Below, in pieces: positions 57,572 through 64,000 of a DNA stretch of 64,000 nucleotides. The notes under the pieces are model-generated. The model made no database searches, was not told the DNA's origin, and saw only the letters and a program-made list of their open reading frames with translations. Position 1 is the first letter of the stretch. The number at the start of each line of letters is the position of its first letter. Source of the DNA: Shewanella eurypsychrophilus (GTDB taxonomy: Bacteria > Pseudomonadota > Gammaproteobacteria > Enterobacterales > Shewanellaceae); the NCBI RefSeq assembly GCF_007004545.3, contig NZ_CP045503.2:2140501-2204500 (forward strand). The letters run 5' to 3'. The translations under genes and the position numbers were made by a program.

Positions 57572-58081
57572 ATGGAAGAAGCGCTGAGTAATTCTTTGCC
57601 CAGAAATCTGAGCAAAGAGCAGCAGAGTACAGAGTGTAATAAGCTGGTAATCATCATGCGTGGTTTGCCAGGAAGTGGAAAATCCCACTGGGTGGATGAG
57701 TTCTTAGGGATTCAAAGCATCGAGATTGCGATTAATGCGCGTGCTAATGGATATTTTTCAACGGATAGCTTCTTCTATGACGGAGAGCGATATCGTTTCG
57801 ACAGTAAGAAATTATCAGAATATCACCAACGCAATCTAACGGGGTTTATACAGGCCCTATCGACTTCTGAGCCTATCGTTATCTGTGATAATACAAACCT
57901 TGCTCACTGGGAGTTTATGGCTTATGAAACTGCGGCGAAAGCCTTGGGCTATCAAGTGCGGATCGTCTTGATTGGTGAGCCTAAAGATAACGCACACCAA
58001 GCACTGTGTGCAGAACGAAATAGCCATAACGTGCCGTTAGCTCAGATACAAAGAATGGCTAAGCAGTTCGAAGCCTTCTAA
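57572..58081 (+). CDS. P-loop kinase-like protein (AAA_33 family)
   Basis: 169 residues. Walker A MRGLPGSGKSHW and the later ICDNTNLAHWE (DNTN motif of polynucleotide-kinase-like P-loop proteins) support the AAA_33/zeta-toxin-like superfamily. ATG 57572 has GAGGT upstream, 28 bases after the cobB stop. The biological substrate is unknown. No antitoxin is adjacent, so it is not called a toxin. It is convergent with the small gene at 58122. Confidence 0.75.
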   Translation: MEEALSNSLPRNLSKEQQSTECNKLVIIMRGLPGSGKSHWVDEFLGIQSIEIAINARANGYFSTDSFFYDGERYRFDSKKLSEYHQRNLTGFIQALSTSEPIVICDNTNLAHWEFMAYETAAKALGYQVRIVLIGEPKDNAHQALCAERNSHNVPLAQIQRMAKQFEAF

Positions 58082-58121
58082 TTGTTTTTATCTCTACTTT
58101 CTGTTTGTGATTATGCTAGTT

Positions 58122-58337
58122 CTATTTGCCTTTATGCTGGGAATTTAAATGGGTTAAAACCTCCTGCTCCAGACTGGCTATTAATTGATGGGAGTTTACA
58201 TCGGCTAAGTTTAATGCCACCCAGCCATCTGTGCCCATAAATTCGATGGCAGATATTTCTAGTGTCTCAGTCCAGTTGCCGCTGAGCCTGAAAATGCCTC
58301 TCGATGTATGTATTCTGGTGATATGAAATGTTGTCAT
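58122..58337 (-). CDS. Small protein of unknown function downstream of sodX
   Basis: 71 residues, MTTFHITRIHTSRGIFRLSG.., with a beta-rich N-terminal half (WTETLEISAIEFMGTDGWVAL) and an acidic helical end. No family was recognised. It shares strand and direction with the sodN group, but a 95-base gap containing a hairpin (TGCTAAC..GTTAGCA, 58401-58422) separates it from sodX, so membership of that operon is uncertain. Confidence 0.5.
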   Translation of the reverse strand: MTTFHITRIHTSRGIFRLSGNWTETLEISAIEFMGTDGWVALNLADVNSHQLIASLEQEVLTHLNSQHKGK

Positions 58338-58432
58338 GACCTAACCCTAACAAAGTGCATTCGAGGTTACAATTGATGCAAGTATTATAAGTAGGGGAAT
58401 TGCTAACAGATAAGAGTTAGCAGGTTAGTAAG

Positions 58433-58726
58433 TCAGGCCGATATAATGAGTGTGACCTTGCCTATGATTCTACTACTTCTTACTGGCCCCATCTCTTGGC
58501 TGGATATACTTGTCTCATTTTCGCCTTTAAACCAGAGGTTACCGGCATTGTCTATCTTGACCAGAGTCTTGATTAACTCTCCTAATCTGGGGTGTTTGAA
58601 AAGGTATATCCCCCCAAGTTTTAATGATGGTCGTTTAAAAGCGCTCATGCACAGAACAAAACTGCCAGCAGGAATACGCGGCTGCATACTGACTCCGGCT
58701 ACGCGGTATAAGTTGATCCCAAACAT
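58433..58726 (-). CDS. sodX: Nickel-type superoxide dismutase maturation protease
   Basis: 97 residues, S26 (signal peptidase-like) serine protease. Ser13 in VAGVSMQP and Lys53 in GELIKTLV are the predicted catalytic pair, and NETSISSQEMGPV resembles the S26 box near the C-terminus. It lacks the long membrane part of a general signal peptidase. It is directly downstream of sodN (31-base gap, AAGGAG start). In known NiSOD systems SodX removes the SodN leader to expose the nickel-binding His. Confidence 0.88.
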   Translation of the reverse strand: MFGINLYRVAGVSMQPRIPAGSFVLCMSAFKRPSLKLGGIYLFKHPRLGELIKTLVKIDNAGNLWFKGENETSISSQEMGPVRSSRIIGKVTLIISA

Positions 58727-58757
58727 GAGTGCTCCTTAAATTAATTTACTGCAGTAA

Positions 58758-59258
58758 CTATTTTAATTGTGGGTAAATTAATGTCTCTGCGGGTGGATAA
58801 GGGCAGGTGGCTTGATAAGTCTTAATCCCTTTGGTTTCCCAGAAGATCTCGGCGAATCGGTTGACCTTTTCCAGTAGTAGCAGAGTCGCTTCACGATCGA
58901 TATGTTGCTTGGCTTTCGATGCCGCCAACATGATGCTGTGACTCAATTCATGGAGCTCCGGAAATTGCTCCAGTTGAGGCTGCTTGATGTAGTCGCCCCA
59001 GATCACCGTGATCTCATCCTTTACCTTGTGACCATGGACTTCCTTTTCGGCCACTAAGCGGCCGAATTGCGCCTGCTCATTGGGCGTCAAAGACGGCTTA
59101 GAATTGAGTTCTTCGAGCAAATCGACCATACGGATCATGGTTAATACCGCCAACTGCGACGTGATGGGATCGTAAATCTTGCACGGTATATCACAATGAG
59201 CCGAGGCACGTTTAAAAGGCGCTTTATTGTCGAGTTTATTCAATAAGTTATAAAACAT
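58758..59258 (-). CDS. sodN: Nickel superoxide dismutase, precursor
   Basis: 166 residues with a 20-residue leader ending ..KRASA. The nickel hook His-Cys-Asp-Ile-Pro-Cys then reads as HCDIPCKIYDP: His21, Cys22 and Cys26 as ligands, Tyr29 in the second shell, in the same pattern as HCDLPCGVYDP of NiSOD. The rest is a helical bundle. The mature enzyme (146 residues) converts superoxide to oxygen and peroxide without iron or manganese. It is preceded by AAGGGG. The combination with sodX makes the call very safe. Confidence 0.95.
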   Translation of the reverse strand: MFYNLLNKLDNKAPFKRASAHCDIPCKIYDPITSQLAVLTMIRMVDLLEELNSKPSLTPNEQAQFGRLVAEKEVHGHKVKDEITVIWGDYIKQPQLEQFPELHELSHSIMLAASKAKQHIDREATLLLLEKVNRFAEIFWETKGIKTYQATCPYPPAETLIYPQLK

Positions 59259-59267
59259 GTTCGCCCC

Positions 59268-59474
59268 TTATTTGTTGTCTGATTGAGTCGCAGCTTTCTT
59301 TCGGCGGTACATGGTGATGGCGAGTCCCAGAGCGGCCACGGTAGGTAAAATCCACAATAGGTGAACCATAGACGATGACCAATGAGCATGATCATGTCCT
59401 GGATGTGCCAAGGCCGTAGGGGCGATAAGTAAAGTGGATACGGATGTGAGTGCTGCTGAGAATCTTTGCTTCAT
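59268..59474 (-). CDS. Small membrane protein with His-rich predicted mature N-terminus
   Basis: 68 residues. A signal peptide (LTSVSTLLIAPTALA, cleavage likely after Ala23) would expose HPGHDHAHWSSSM, with His at 24, 27, 29, 31 (and 38). A hydrophobic helix LLWILPTVAALGLAITMY and a Lys-rich end follow. An exposed N-terminal His and HxHxH suggest periplasmic metal binding, nickel being the natural guess because sodN begins nine bases after its stop. No family name is known to me. Expression from the same operon is inferred. Confidence 0.72.
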   Translation of the reverse strand: MKQRFSAALTSVSTLLIAPTALAHPGHDHAHWSSSMVHLLWILPTVAALGLAITMYRRKKAATQSDNK

Positions 59475-59530
59475 GGATATCTGACCTTAAATGTTAGCAG
59501 GATATTTAGTGGTTTGATGTATGGCCACAA

Positions 59531-59935
59531 TTAGTGAATGACCGGAGCCAAAGCGTTCATATCGACACATTTTGATCCCTGTAATTGGCCCTTTTGGAAT
59601 AGGTATAACTCTTTGCAGCTAAGCTTCAATCCATGAAGGATTGCGGCATAGATGGGCTCATTATCTGCCTGAGTGATAAGCCGATTTCTTAATTGGTGAT
59701 AAGGAGTCATGATATGGGTGAGTTGAGCATCGGCTTTTCCCTGTCTGCCGTATAGTTCTGACAGGTTATGATAACTGGCTAACCAAGCCATCATGATCTG
59801 CTCATCGTTGGTATACTCACTATAGAGGTGATTAATCCTCGATATAGCAATCAAGTATTGACGTTCGGCATCTTGCCAATCACCGGCCTGAAAAGCCCGG
59901 TTTGCCTCGCAAATTACCTGCCTCCATGTATCCAT
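59531..59935 (-). CDS. TPR-like helical protein, first gene of the sodN cluster
   Basis: 134 residues, all predicted helical. ANRAFQAGDWQDAERQYLIAI is a good TPR-like motif, and NLSELYGRQGKADAQL looks like a second. It has no signal peptide, so it is probably cytosolic; it ends in MNALAPVIH. AAGGAG precedes the start. It leads the minus-strand group with the Fur-box-like site 40 to 58 bases upstream of its ATG. Role in SOD maturation is a guess from location. Confidence 0.65.
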   Translation of the reverse strand: MDTWRQVICEANRAFQAGDWQDAERQYLIAISRINHLYSEYTNDEQIMMAWLASYHNLSELYGRQGKADAQLTHIMTPYHQLRNRLITQADNEPIYAAILHGLKLSCKELYLFQKGQLQGSKCVDMNALAPVIH

Positions 59936-59974
59936 ACCTCACTCCTTTAATATCGACAACACTCAAACGCAAAT

Positions 59975-59993
59975 AAGAATCAATATCATTATG
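59975..59993 (-). promoter_or_regulatory. Fur-box-like operator of the sodN operon
   Basis: On the + strand AAGAATCAATATCATTATG; read in the operon direction it is CATAATGATATTGATTCTT. I count 14 of 19 matches to the Fur consensus GATAATGATAATCATTATC. It lies 40-58 bases upstream of the first ATG, in a suitable promoter position. Confidence 0.6.
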
Positions 59994-60190
59994 CTTGTGG
60001 AAAGGTATTTGTAAAGGCCGCTGCAAAGATAAAGCTAATATTTACATTTGTTGCAGAATGCAGAAGTAATAAAGATATCCTGAGGGAAGGGGGTAAGGTC
60101 TTGATATCGAACCTTAGTGTTTATAGGGTTCGTTAGCTTAGTTTCGTTCACAAAGCCTGGTTAATTTAGTCTTGTTAACTTAGTCTCAGT

Positions 60191-60595
60191 TCAGGCGCCG
60201 AGTAGAGGAAGATGTTTAATTGAGTGGTATCTAAGGGAAAGTGAGAGGCAATGCTTGAGCTCTGTCAAAGGTATGATATCTGAGGTCGAAAATACCATGG
60301 CTCGATTACCTTCGTAGGTGAAGGTATTTCCATAGAGTTCTTTGAAGGTCTCAACTAAGCGGGTGTTACAATTGAAGTAAATACGATACTGGCTTGGCGT
60401 CGCCACTTTCCAATCGAAACGTACGGTACTGCCATGTTTTACAATATAGCTAGGTTCTCCCCATTTTAGCGCTTCTTCGACTTCTCCATCTTCTAACTCA
60501 GCAGCCAGATCTAAGATAGTTTGTCTGAGTCCCATTAAAATTTGAGCTATGTTATCGGGGTAGGCATCGAATTTTTGTTTAATAATCTTGTTCAT
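60191..60595 (-). CDS. DUF1801 domain protein
   Basis: 134 residues. The pattern LRQTILDLAAELEDGEVEEALKWGEPSY, the central FDWKVATPSQYRIYFNC and the ending LRYHSIKH are those of the YdhG/DUF1801 fold. No catalytic function is known. Adjacent to but not obviously linked with the EamA transporter upstream, which ends 13 bases before it. Confidence 0.8.
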   Translation of the reverse strand: MNKIIKQKFDAYPDNIAQILMGLRQTILDLAAELEDGEVEEALKWGEPSYIVKHGSTVRFDWKVATPSQYRIYFNCNTRLVETFKELYGNTFTYEGNRAMVFSTSDIIPLTELKHCLSLSLRYHSIKHLPLLGA

Positions 60596-60608
60596 TTCTC
60601 AGGCTCTG

Positions 60609-61589
60609 CTAATTGCTTTTGTTTTCTTTAGTATGGCGCGAACTGCAGGTCTCAAGAAAATATTTACCGACTATCAGGAATAAAATCCCGCCTAAGATCA
60701 TTGCAGATGCTAGGATCAGGCGCATCGATATTGATTCATCCGCAAACATGATGCCGCCGATGGCTGCAATAATAGGCACAACTAGTTGTACAACAGCGGC
60801 CTGTATTGAGCTCAGACCTGTCAGGGCAATATACCAGATGGTGTAGCCAATTCCTGAGGCGAGTCCGCCGGATATTATGGCTAATACCAGGCCAGTATTT
60901 GATAGTTGAGCGTCTTGAAATGTGAACAGGACTAACAGAATAACGAAAGGTAAGGTACGTAGAAAGTTATAACTGGTATCCCCAAGTGCGTTTACAGATC
61001 CCCGCCCCATCAGGGTGTAACCAGCCCATGCTATGCCTGAGATTGTCATCAGAATAAAGCCTGACAGAGAAGGTGTCGCGAGTGTCGGCATGACCAGGTA
61101 GATGAATCCGCCAAAAGCCATCATCAGTCCGAGCCATTCTGTATAGTGGAGTTTTTTACCGCTAAGCAGACTGGCTATCACCATAGTGAGTTGCACCGAG
61201 GCAAATAAGATGAGGGCACCAACACCTGTGGATAGTGATATATAGGCGTAGGAAAAGGTTATCGCGTAGATAAATAGCAATATAGCGGCTCGCCAACTGC
61301 CTTTTGACTTTGACTGACTCAAAGCGTCGCCCGCAGATGTCTCTTGCAGGTTATCTTGTTCATCTTGGTTCGGGCTCTTACCCTCAGCGCGGCTGAAGCT
61401 AGCTCCTAAGCCTGATCGAGTGAACGCTAAGATAATCATTAATACTAAAATTCCAGACAGCAGGCGGATTGAAGTGAAGCTCGCCGCATCTATGGTGTTA
61501 TCGCCTAATGCCATACGGCATAGGACAGAATTACCCGCGAACGCGATAAGGGCTAATGTGGTGTAGAGACTGATACTGAGTCTGCTCAA
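60609..61589 (-). CDS. EamA/DMT-superfamily transporter
   Basis: 326 residues with about ten helices in two EamA repeats (ISLYTTLALIAFAGNSVLCR at the start; LSSIQAAVVQLVVPIIAAIGG in repeat two). Between helices two and three there is a hydrophilic insertion of about 45 residues, rich in Ser, Asp and Gln (NQDEQDNLQETSAGDALSQS). Exporter of metabolites or amino acids is the usual role. Start at TTG 61589 with AAGGA a little far upstream. DUF1801 follows closely. Confidence 0.85.
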   Translation of the reverse strand: MSRLSISLYTTLALIAFAGNSVLCRMALGDNTIDAASFTSIRLLSGILVLMIILAFTRSGLGASFSRAEGKSPNQDEQDNLQETSAGDALSQSKSKGSWRAAILLFIYAITFSYAYISLSTGVGALILFASVQLTMVIASLLSGKKLHYTEWLGLMMAFGGFIYLVMPTLATPSLSGFILMTISGIAWAGYTLMGRGSVNALGDTSYNFLRTLPFVILLVLFTFQDAQLSNTGLVLAIISGGLASGIGYTIWYIALTGLSSIQAAVVQLVVPIIAAIGGIMFADESISMRLILASAMILGGILFLIVGKYFLETCSSRHTKENKSN

Positions 61590-61754
61590 GAGTAACCGAG
61601 TCCTTGTTGATTCGAATGAGTGCTTATTTTTATGCCTTAAGTCGTTTAGCTAAATTAGATAATCGAGAATAAATTAGCAAGTCATCAGGCCGGGACTGTT
61701 AGAGAAAAATTGCTGTTTTCCCAGATAAAAGTCTGCAAGAAGGAGTGAAGGGCA

Positions 61755-61781
61755 AAATGCCAGCTGTGCTAGCTGGCATTT
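61755..61781. terminator. Hairpin between the EamA and eco genes
   Basis: AAATGCCAGCT, GTGCT, AGCTGGCATTT: perfect 11-bp stem. T-run is short; it lies in the gap downstream of eco and may end it. Confidence 0.6.
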
Positions 61782-61841
61782 ATGTATGGAGAATTAGTCA
61801 CTAATCTATCTAGTGAAATGTGTAACCAATATTGGCGCTAA

Positions 61842-62447
61842 TTATTCACTCACTAGCTTTGAGGTGTTGAACTGACTTTCAACAGCCCAGACTCGATATC
61901 TCAATTCACTGCCTGCGGGTAGGTAAAATACCTTATCCAGACGGCTATCATACTTAATTTTCAGATCTGCTCTGATTGGCACAAATGCCTCTTTCTCGGC
62001 TTCCTTGAAACACGCCATCATAGTGGTAGGTCCCTGAGTGATCGAATCTACTTGATAATAGTTATACCCCCAACCTTGAACCGAGTGTTGTTGCAATTCA
62101 CCTGACAGACTTCCGCCATTACAGTCAACCATCTTAGTTTGGCCTATCTGTATTTCGACCATGTAGTTCGATTCATCATCGAGCTTAGGCAGAGTGAGTA
62201 TGTGTTGCACCATGCCAATTTCTGGTGCAGGAAACATCTTAGTGGCGTCCTGGACTTGATAATCCGCTGAAGAGAAGGCCTGAGCTGTGATGATATTTTG
62301 GTTGTGGCCGCTCTGATTAAGACCCGTTGGATGAGCTGGGCTGGTGGCCGATGCATTAAAAGATAATAGAGATACGGCTAAGATGCTTCCTGCTGAAAAT
62401 GTAATGGTCAATGCTGTCTTAGCGGCGTTAAGTGTTGATGAATTCAT
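61842..62447 (-). CDS. eco: Ecotin, periplasmic serine protease inhibitor
   Basis: 201 residues with a signal sequence and a longer N-terminal extension than E. coli ecotin (His/Ser-rich, [12 protein letters not shown]). The ecotin core is clear: [53 protein letters not shown] and [11 protein letters not shown]. The reactive-site P1 residue is the conserved Met of MMAC, and the disulphide Cys pair (VDCN, MMAC) is kept. Ecotin dimers inhibit trypsin-like serine proteases. The start has GGAG. Confidence 0.94.
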   Translation of the reverse strand: MNSSTLNAAKTALTITFSAGSILAVSLLSFNASATSPAHPTGLNQSGHNQNIITAQAFSSADYQVQDATKMFPAPEIGMVQHILTLPKLDDESNYMVEIQIGQTKMVDCNGGSLSGELQQHSVQGWGYNYYQVDSITQGPTTMMACFKEAEKEAFVPIRADLKIKYDSRLDKVFYLPAGSELRYRVWAVESQFNTSKLVSE

Positions 62448-62628
62448 AAATCTCCAAAAATAAAAAGATGTTTTAGTTACCCCTATAAACGACTGGAAAA
62501 TGAAAAGGGGTTAACTATTTTAATTTATTTTAAAACCAGACTGCACCACTTTAAAGCGAAAGCACCGAAAATGGTCATTAATCGATATCACCCTAACACT
62601 ATTCCATTGATTTTATTGCCTTAATGTT

Positions 62629-62645
62629 TTGGCATGACGGCTGCA
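62629..62645 (+). promoter_or_regulatory. Sigma-54 promoter upstream of the molybdoenzyme gene
   Basis: TTGGCATGACGGCTGCA has GG at 62631-62632 and GC at 62643-62644, a 10-base interval, and differs from YTGGCACGrNNNTTGCW at two positions. Transcription would start near 62656. A perfect TGCACCA, half of the NtrC consensus, is at 62542-62548. A sigma-54 activator such as NtrC would then act upstream. Confidence 0.6.
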
Positions 62646-62712
62646 TTGTTATAAACATTGCTGAGATAAAGCAAAAATAAAATAGAATTTATTCAATGTG
62701 GGGGCGTATTTT

Positions 62713-64000
62713 ATGCTGTTTGGTCGTAAAAACAGAAAGCCAATTGTGATCCCGAGCAAGAAAGTTGCACAGTGGAAATACACCACCTGTAATTATTGCT
62801 CTACGGGCTGCTCCATCGAGATTGGCTTAAATGAGCAGAACAAGATCGTTACCACCCGAGGCCATGCGGGCGCGGACGTTAATCGCGGCAAACTTTGTAT
62901 CAAGGGGATCTTAGAACACGAGCTGTTTGAGAGTCCGGGCAGGGGAACCGAGCCCCTCATAAGAGACAAGCATTTCGAAGACTTCGAGCCTACCTCTTGG
63001 GATCATGCGCTGGACACGACTGCTGATAAGATAAAGTCTATTCAAGCTAAGTATGGCAGAGACGCCTTCGCCATCGTCTCCTCGGGTCAGTTGTTGACCG
63101 AAGAGTTTTATACCTTAGGCAAACTTGCCCGAGGCGTGATTGGCACCAATAACTACGATGGCAACACTACCTTATGTATGGCATCTGCAGTTAGCGGCTA
63201 TAAGCGCTCCTTCGGCGCCGACGGTCCGCCGGGTTGTTATGATGATTTTGAGCATACCCATTGCCTGATGGCTTTTGGCTCTAACCTTCCCGAGCAACAT
63301 CCTATCATCTACTGGCGTCTGAAAGAGGCGCTGGAAAAGCGTCATTTCCCGCTGATAGTGGTGGATCCTCGAGTCACCATGTTGGCGCAATTTGCCGATA
63401 TACATTTGCCTATCACCCCAGGTACAGATTGTGTGCTGATCAATGCCATGCTGCATGTGATCATCAATGAAGGGCTGCAAGATCAGGCCTATATCGACGC
63501 GCACACCCAAGGCTTCGAGGCGGTTAAGGCACTGGTGCAGGACTATGATCCTAAGCAGGCGCAACACATCTGCGGTATAGACGAAGATACCATACGTAAT
63601 GTGGCAAGAATTTATGCGAGAGCGCCGGCGGCCATGAGCATCTGGACCATGGGGATAAACCAATCCACCCACGGCTCAGATGGTGTCGCCAACATCAATA
63701 ACCTTAATATGATAACCGGCAATATCGGTAAGCCAGGTGGCACCAGTTTATCGATAACCGGTCAGTGTAATGCTATGGGCACCCGTGAGTGGTCATCTTG
63801 CTCTGGCTTACCCGGATACCGCTATCTGGAAAATGAGGCCGACAGAAATGAGATCGCTGATTTTTGGGGCATAGACCCTGAGTTCTTTCCCAAGAAACGC
63901 GGCCTGGCCGAGACCGATATCTTTCCTGCCATAGAGACGGGAGAGATTAAAGGCTTGTGGATCGTCGCGACGAATCCCATGACCTCAATGCCCAACACGG
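62713..64000 (+). CDS. nasA: Molybdopterin oxidoreductase, nitrate reductase (NasA/NapA) type; 3' end missing
   Basis: At least 429 residues, cut by the window edge. [4Fe-4S] ligands Cys26, Cys29, Cys33 and Cys62 (CNYCSTGC.. KLCIKG). The likely molybdenum Cys is Cys155 in LCMASAVSGYKRSFG, and DGPPGCYDDFEHTHC follows; both resemble assimilatory and periplasmic nitrate reductases rather than formate dehydrogenases, which use a different context around Cys or Sec. No Tat signal (MLFGRKNRKP..) is seen, so cytoplasmic. The ATG has GGGGG upstream. nasA is the best guess; a formate dehydrogenase or other relative is not excluded. Confidence 0.78.
   Translation, partial: MLFGRKNRKPIVIPSKKVAQWKYTTCNYCSTGCSIEIGLNEQNKIVTTRGHAGADVNRGKLCIKGILEHELFESPGRGTEPLIRDKHFEDFEPTSWDHALDTTADKIKSIQAKYGRDAFAIVSSGQLLTEEFYTLGKLARGVIGTNNYDGNTTLCMASAVSGYKRSFGADGPPGCYDDFEHTHCLMAFGSNLPEQHPIIYWRLKEALEKRHFPLIVVDPRVTMLAQFADIHLPITPGTDCVLINAMLHVIINEGLQDQAYIDAHTQGFEAVKALVQDYDPKQAQHICGIDEDTIRNVARIYARAPAAMSIWTMGINQSTHGSDGVANINNLNMITGNIGKPGGTSLSITGQCNAMGTREWSSCSGLPGYRYLENEADRNEIADFWGIDPEFFPKKRGLAETDIFPAIETGEIKGLWIVATNPMTSMPNT

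Noticed and set aside
57572..58081. P-loop protein as zeta toxin
   Set aside because: No antitoxin gene lies next to it, and only general P-loop and DNTN motifs are shared.
62713..64000. Formate dehydrogenase alpha subunit
   Set aside because: The residues around the predicted molybdenum ligand (LCMASAVSGYKRSFG) resemble nitrate reductases; formate dehydrogenases have a different context.

Overview
The window reads as a chromosomal stretch of a marine gammaproteobacterium of the Shewanella type. The reasons are the gene families and their order: astB next to topA, mfd beside a PilZ-like gene and lolCDE, comEC-msbA-lpxK-ycaR, and gltA facing sdhCDAB-sucABCD, followed by fur and cobB. The moderate GC content and the many TACCAAT..-ended short repeats also fit. 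No rRNA, tRNA, CRISPR array, prophage or intact insertion sequence was seen. Assignments rest on reading motifs, not on database searches.

Layout. 1-5 kb: a truncated dicarboxylate symporter, an Ig-repeat lipoprotein and astB (arginine catabolism). 5-14 kb: topA, two heptamer tandem-repeat arrays, a coiled-coil membrane protein, cysB, L-serine deaminase, nagZ and ycfP. 14-19 kb: a probable CRP-linked small RNA locus, acyP, csiV, mfd and a PilZ-like gene. 20-29 kb: envelope biogenesis, with lolC/lolD/lolE (lipoprotein release), a DUF2062 protein, comEC (DNA uptake), msbA and lpxK (lipid A) and ycaR. 29.6-32.2 kb: a secreted M28 peptidase and an exported metallo-beta-lactamase-fold hydrolase facing it. 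32.3-40.1 kb: a MITE-like element and a tripartite-type efflux operon (one adaptor and two RND pumps). 40.4-42 kb: two small exported proteins of unknown function. 42-53.3 kb: the TCA block, with gltA on the minus strand and sdhCDAB, sucAB and sucCD on the plus strand. 53.4-58.1 kb: a membrane-anchored glutamate-synthase-like FMN protein, a GNAT enzyme, fur, a second MITE-like element, cobB (deacylase) and a P-loop kinase. 58.1-60 kb: a nickel superoxide dismutase operon on the minus strand. 60.2-64 kb: a DUF1801 protein, an EamA transporter, ecotin, and the 5' part of a nitrate-reductase-like molybdoenzyme behind a sigma-54 promoter.

The region most worth following up is 58.1-60.0 kb. It encodes a TPR-like protein, a 68-residue membrane protein whose predicted mature N-terminus is His-rich, SodN with a clear nickel hook, and a SodX-type protease. 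A good Fur-box match lies directly upstream, and fur itself is 3.7 kb away. The suggested logic is iron sparing: when iron is scarce, Fur releases a nickel enzyme that can replace iron SOD. The His-rich protein would be a candidate nickel-handling partner. Other signals of interest are a structured small-RNA-like locus at about 14.16-14.29 kb, the two related terminal-inverted-repeat elements, the two heptamer arrays after topA, a strong-SD micro-ORF with a terminator-like hairpin before topA, and the GG-N10-GC promoter upstream of the molybdoenzyme.
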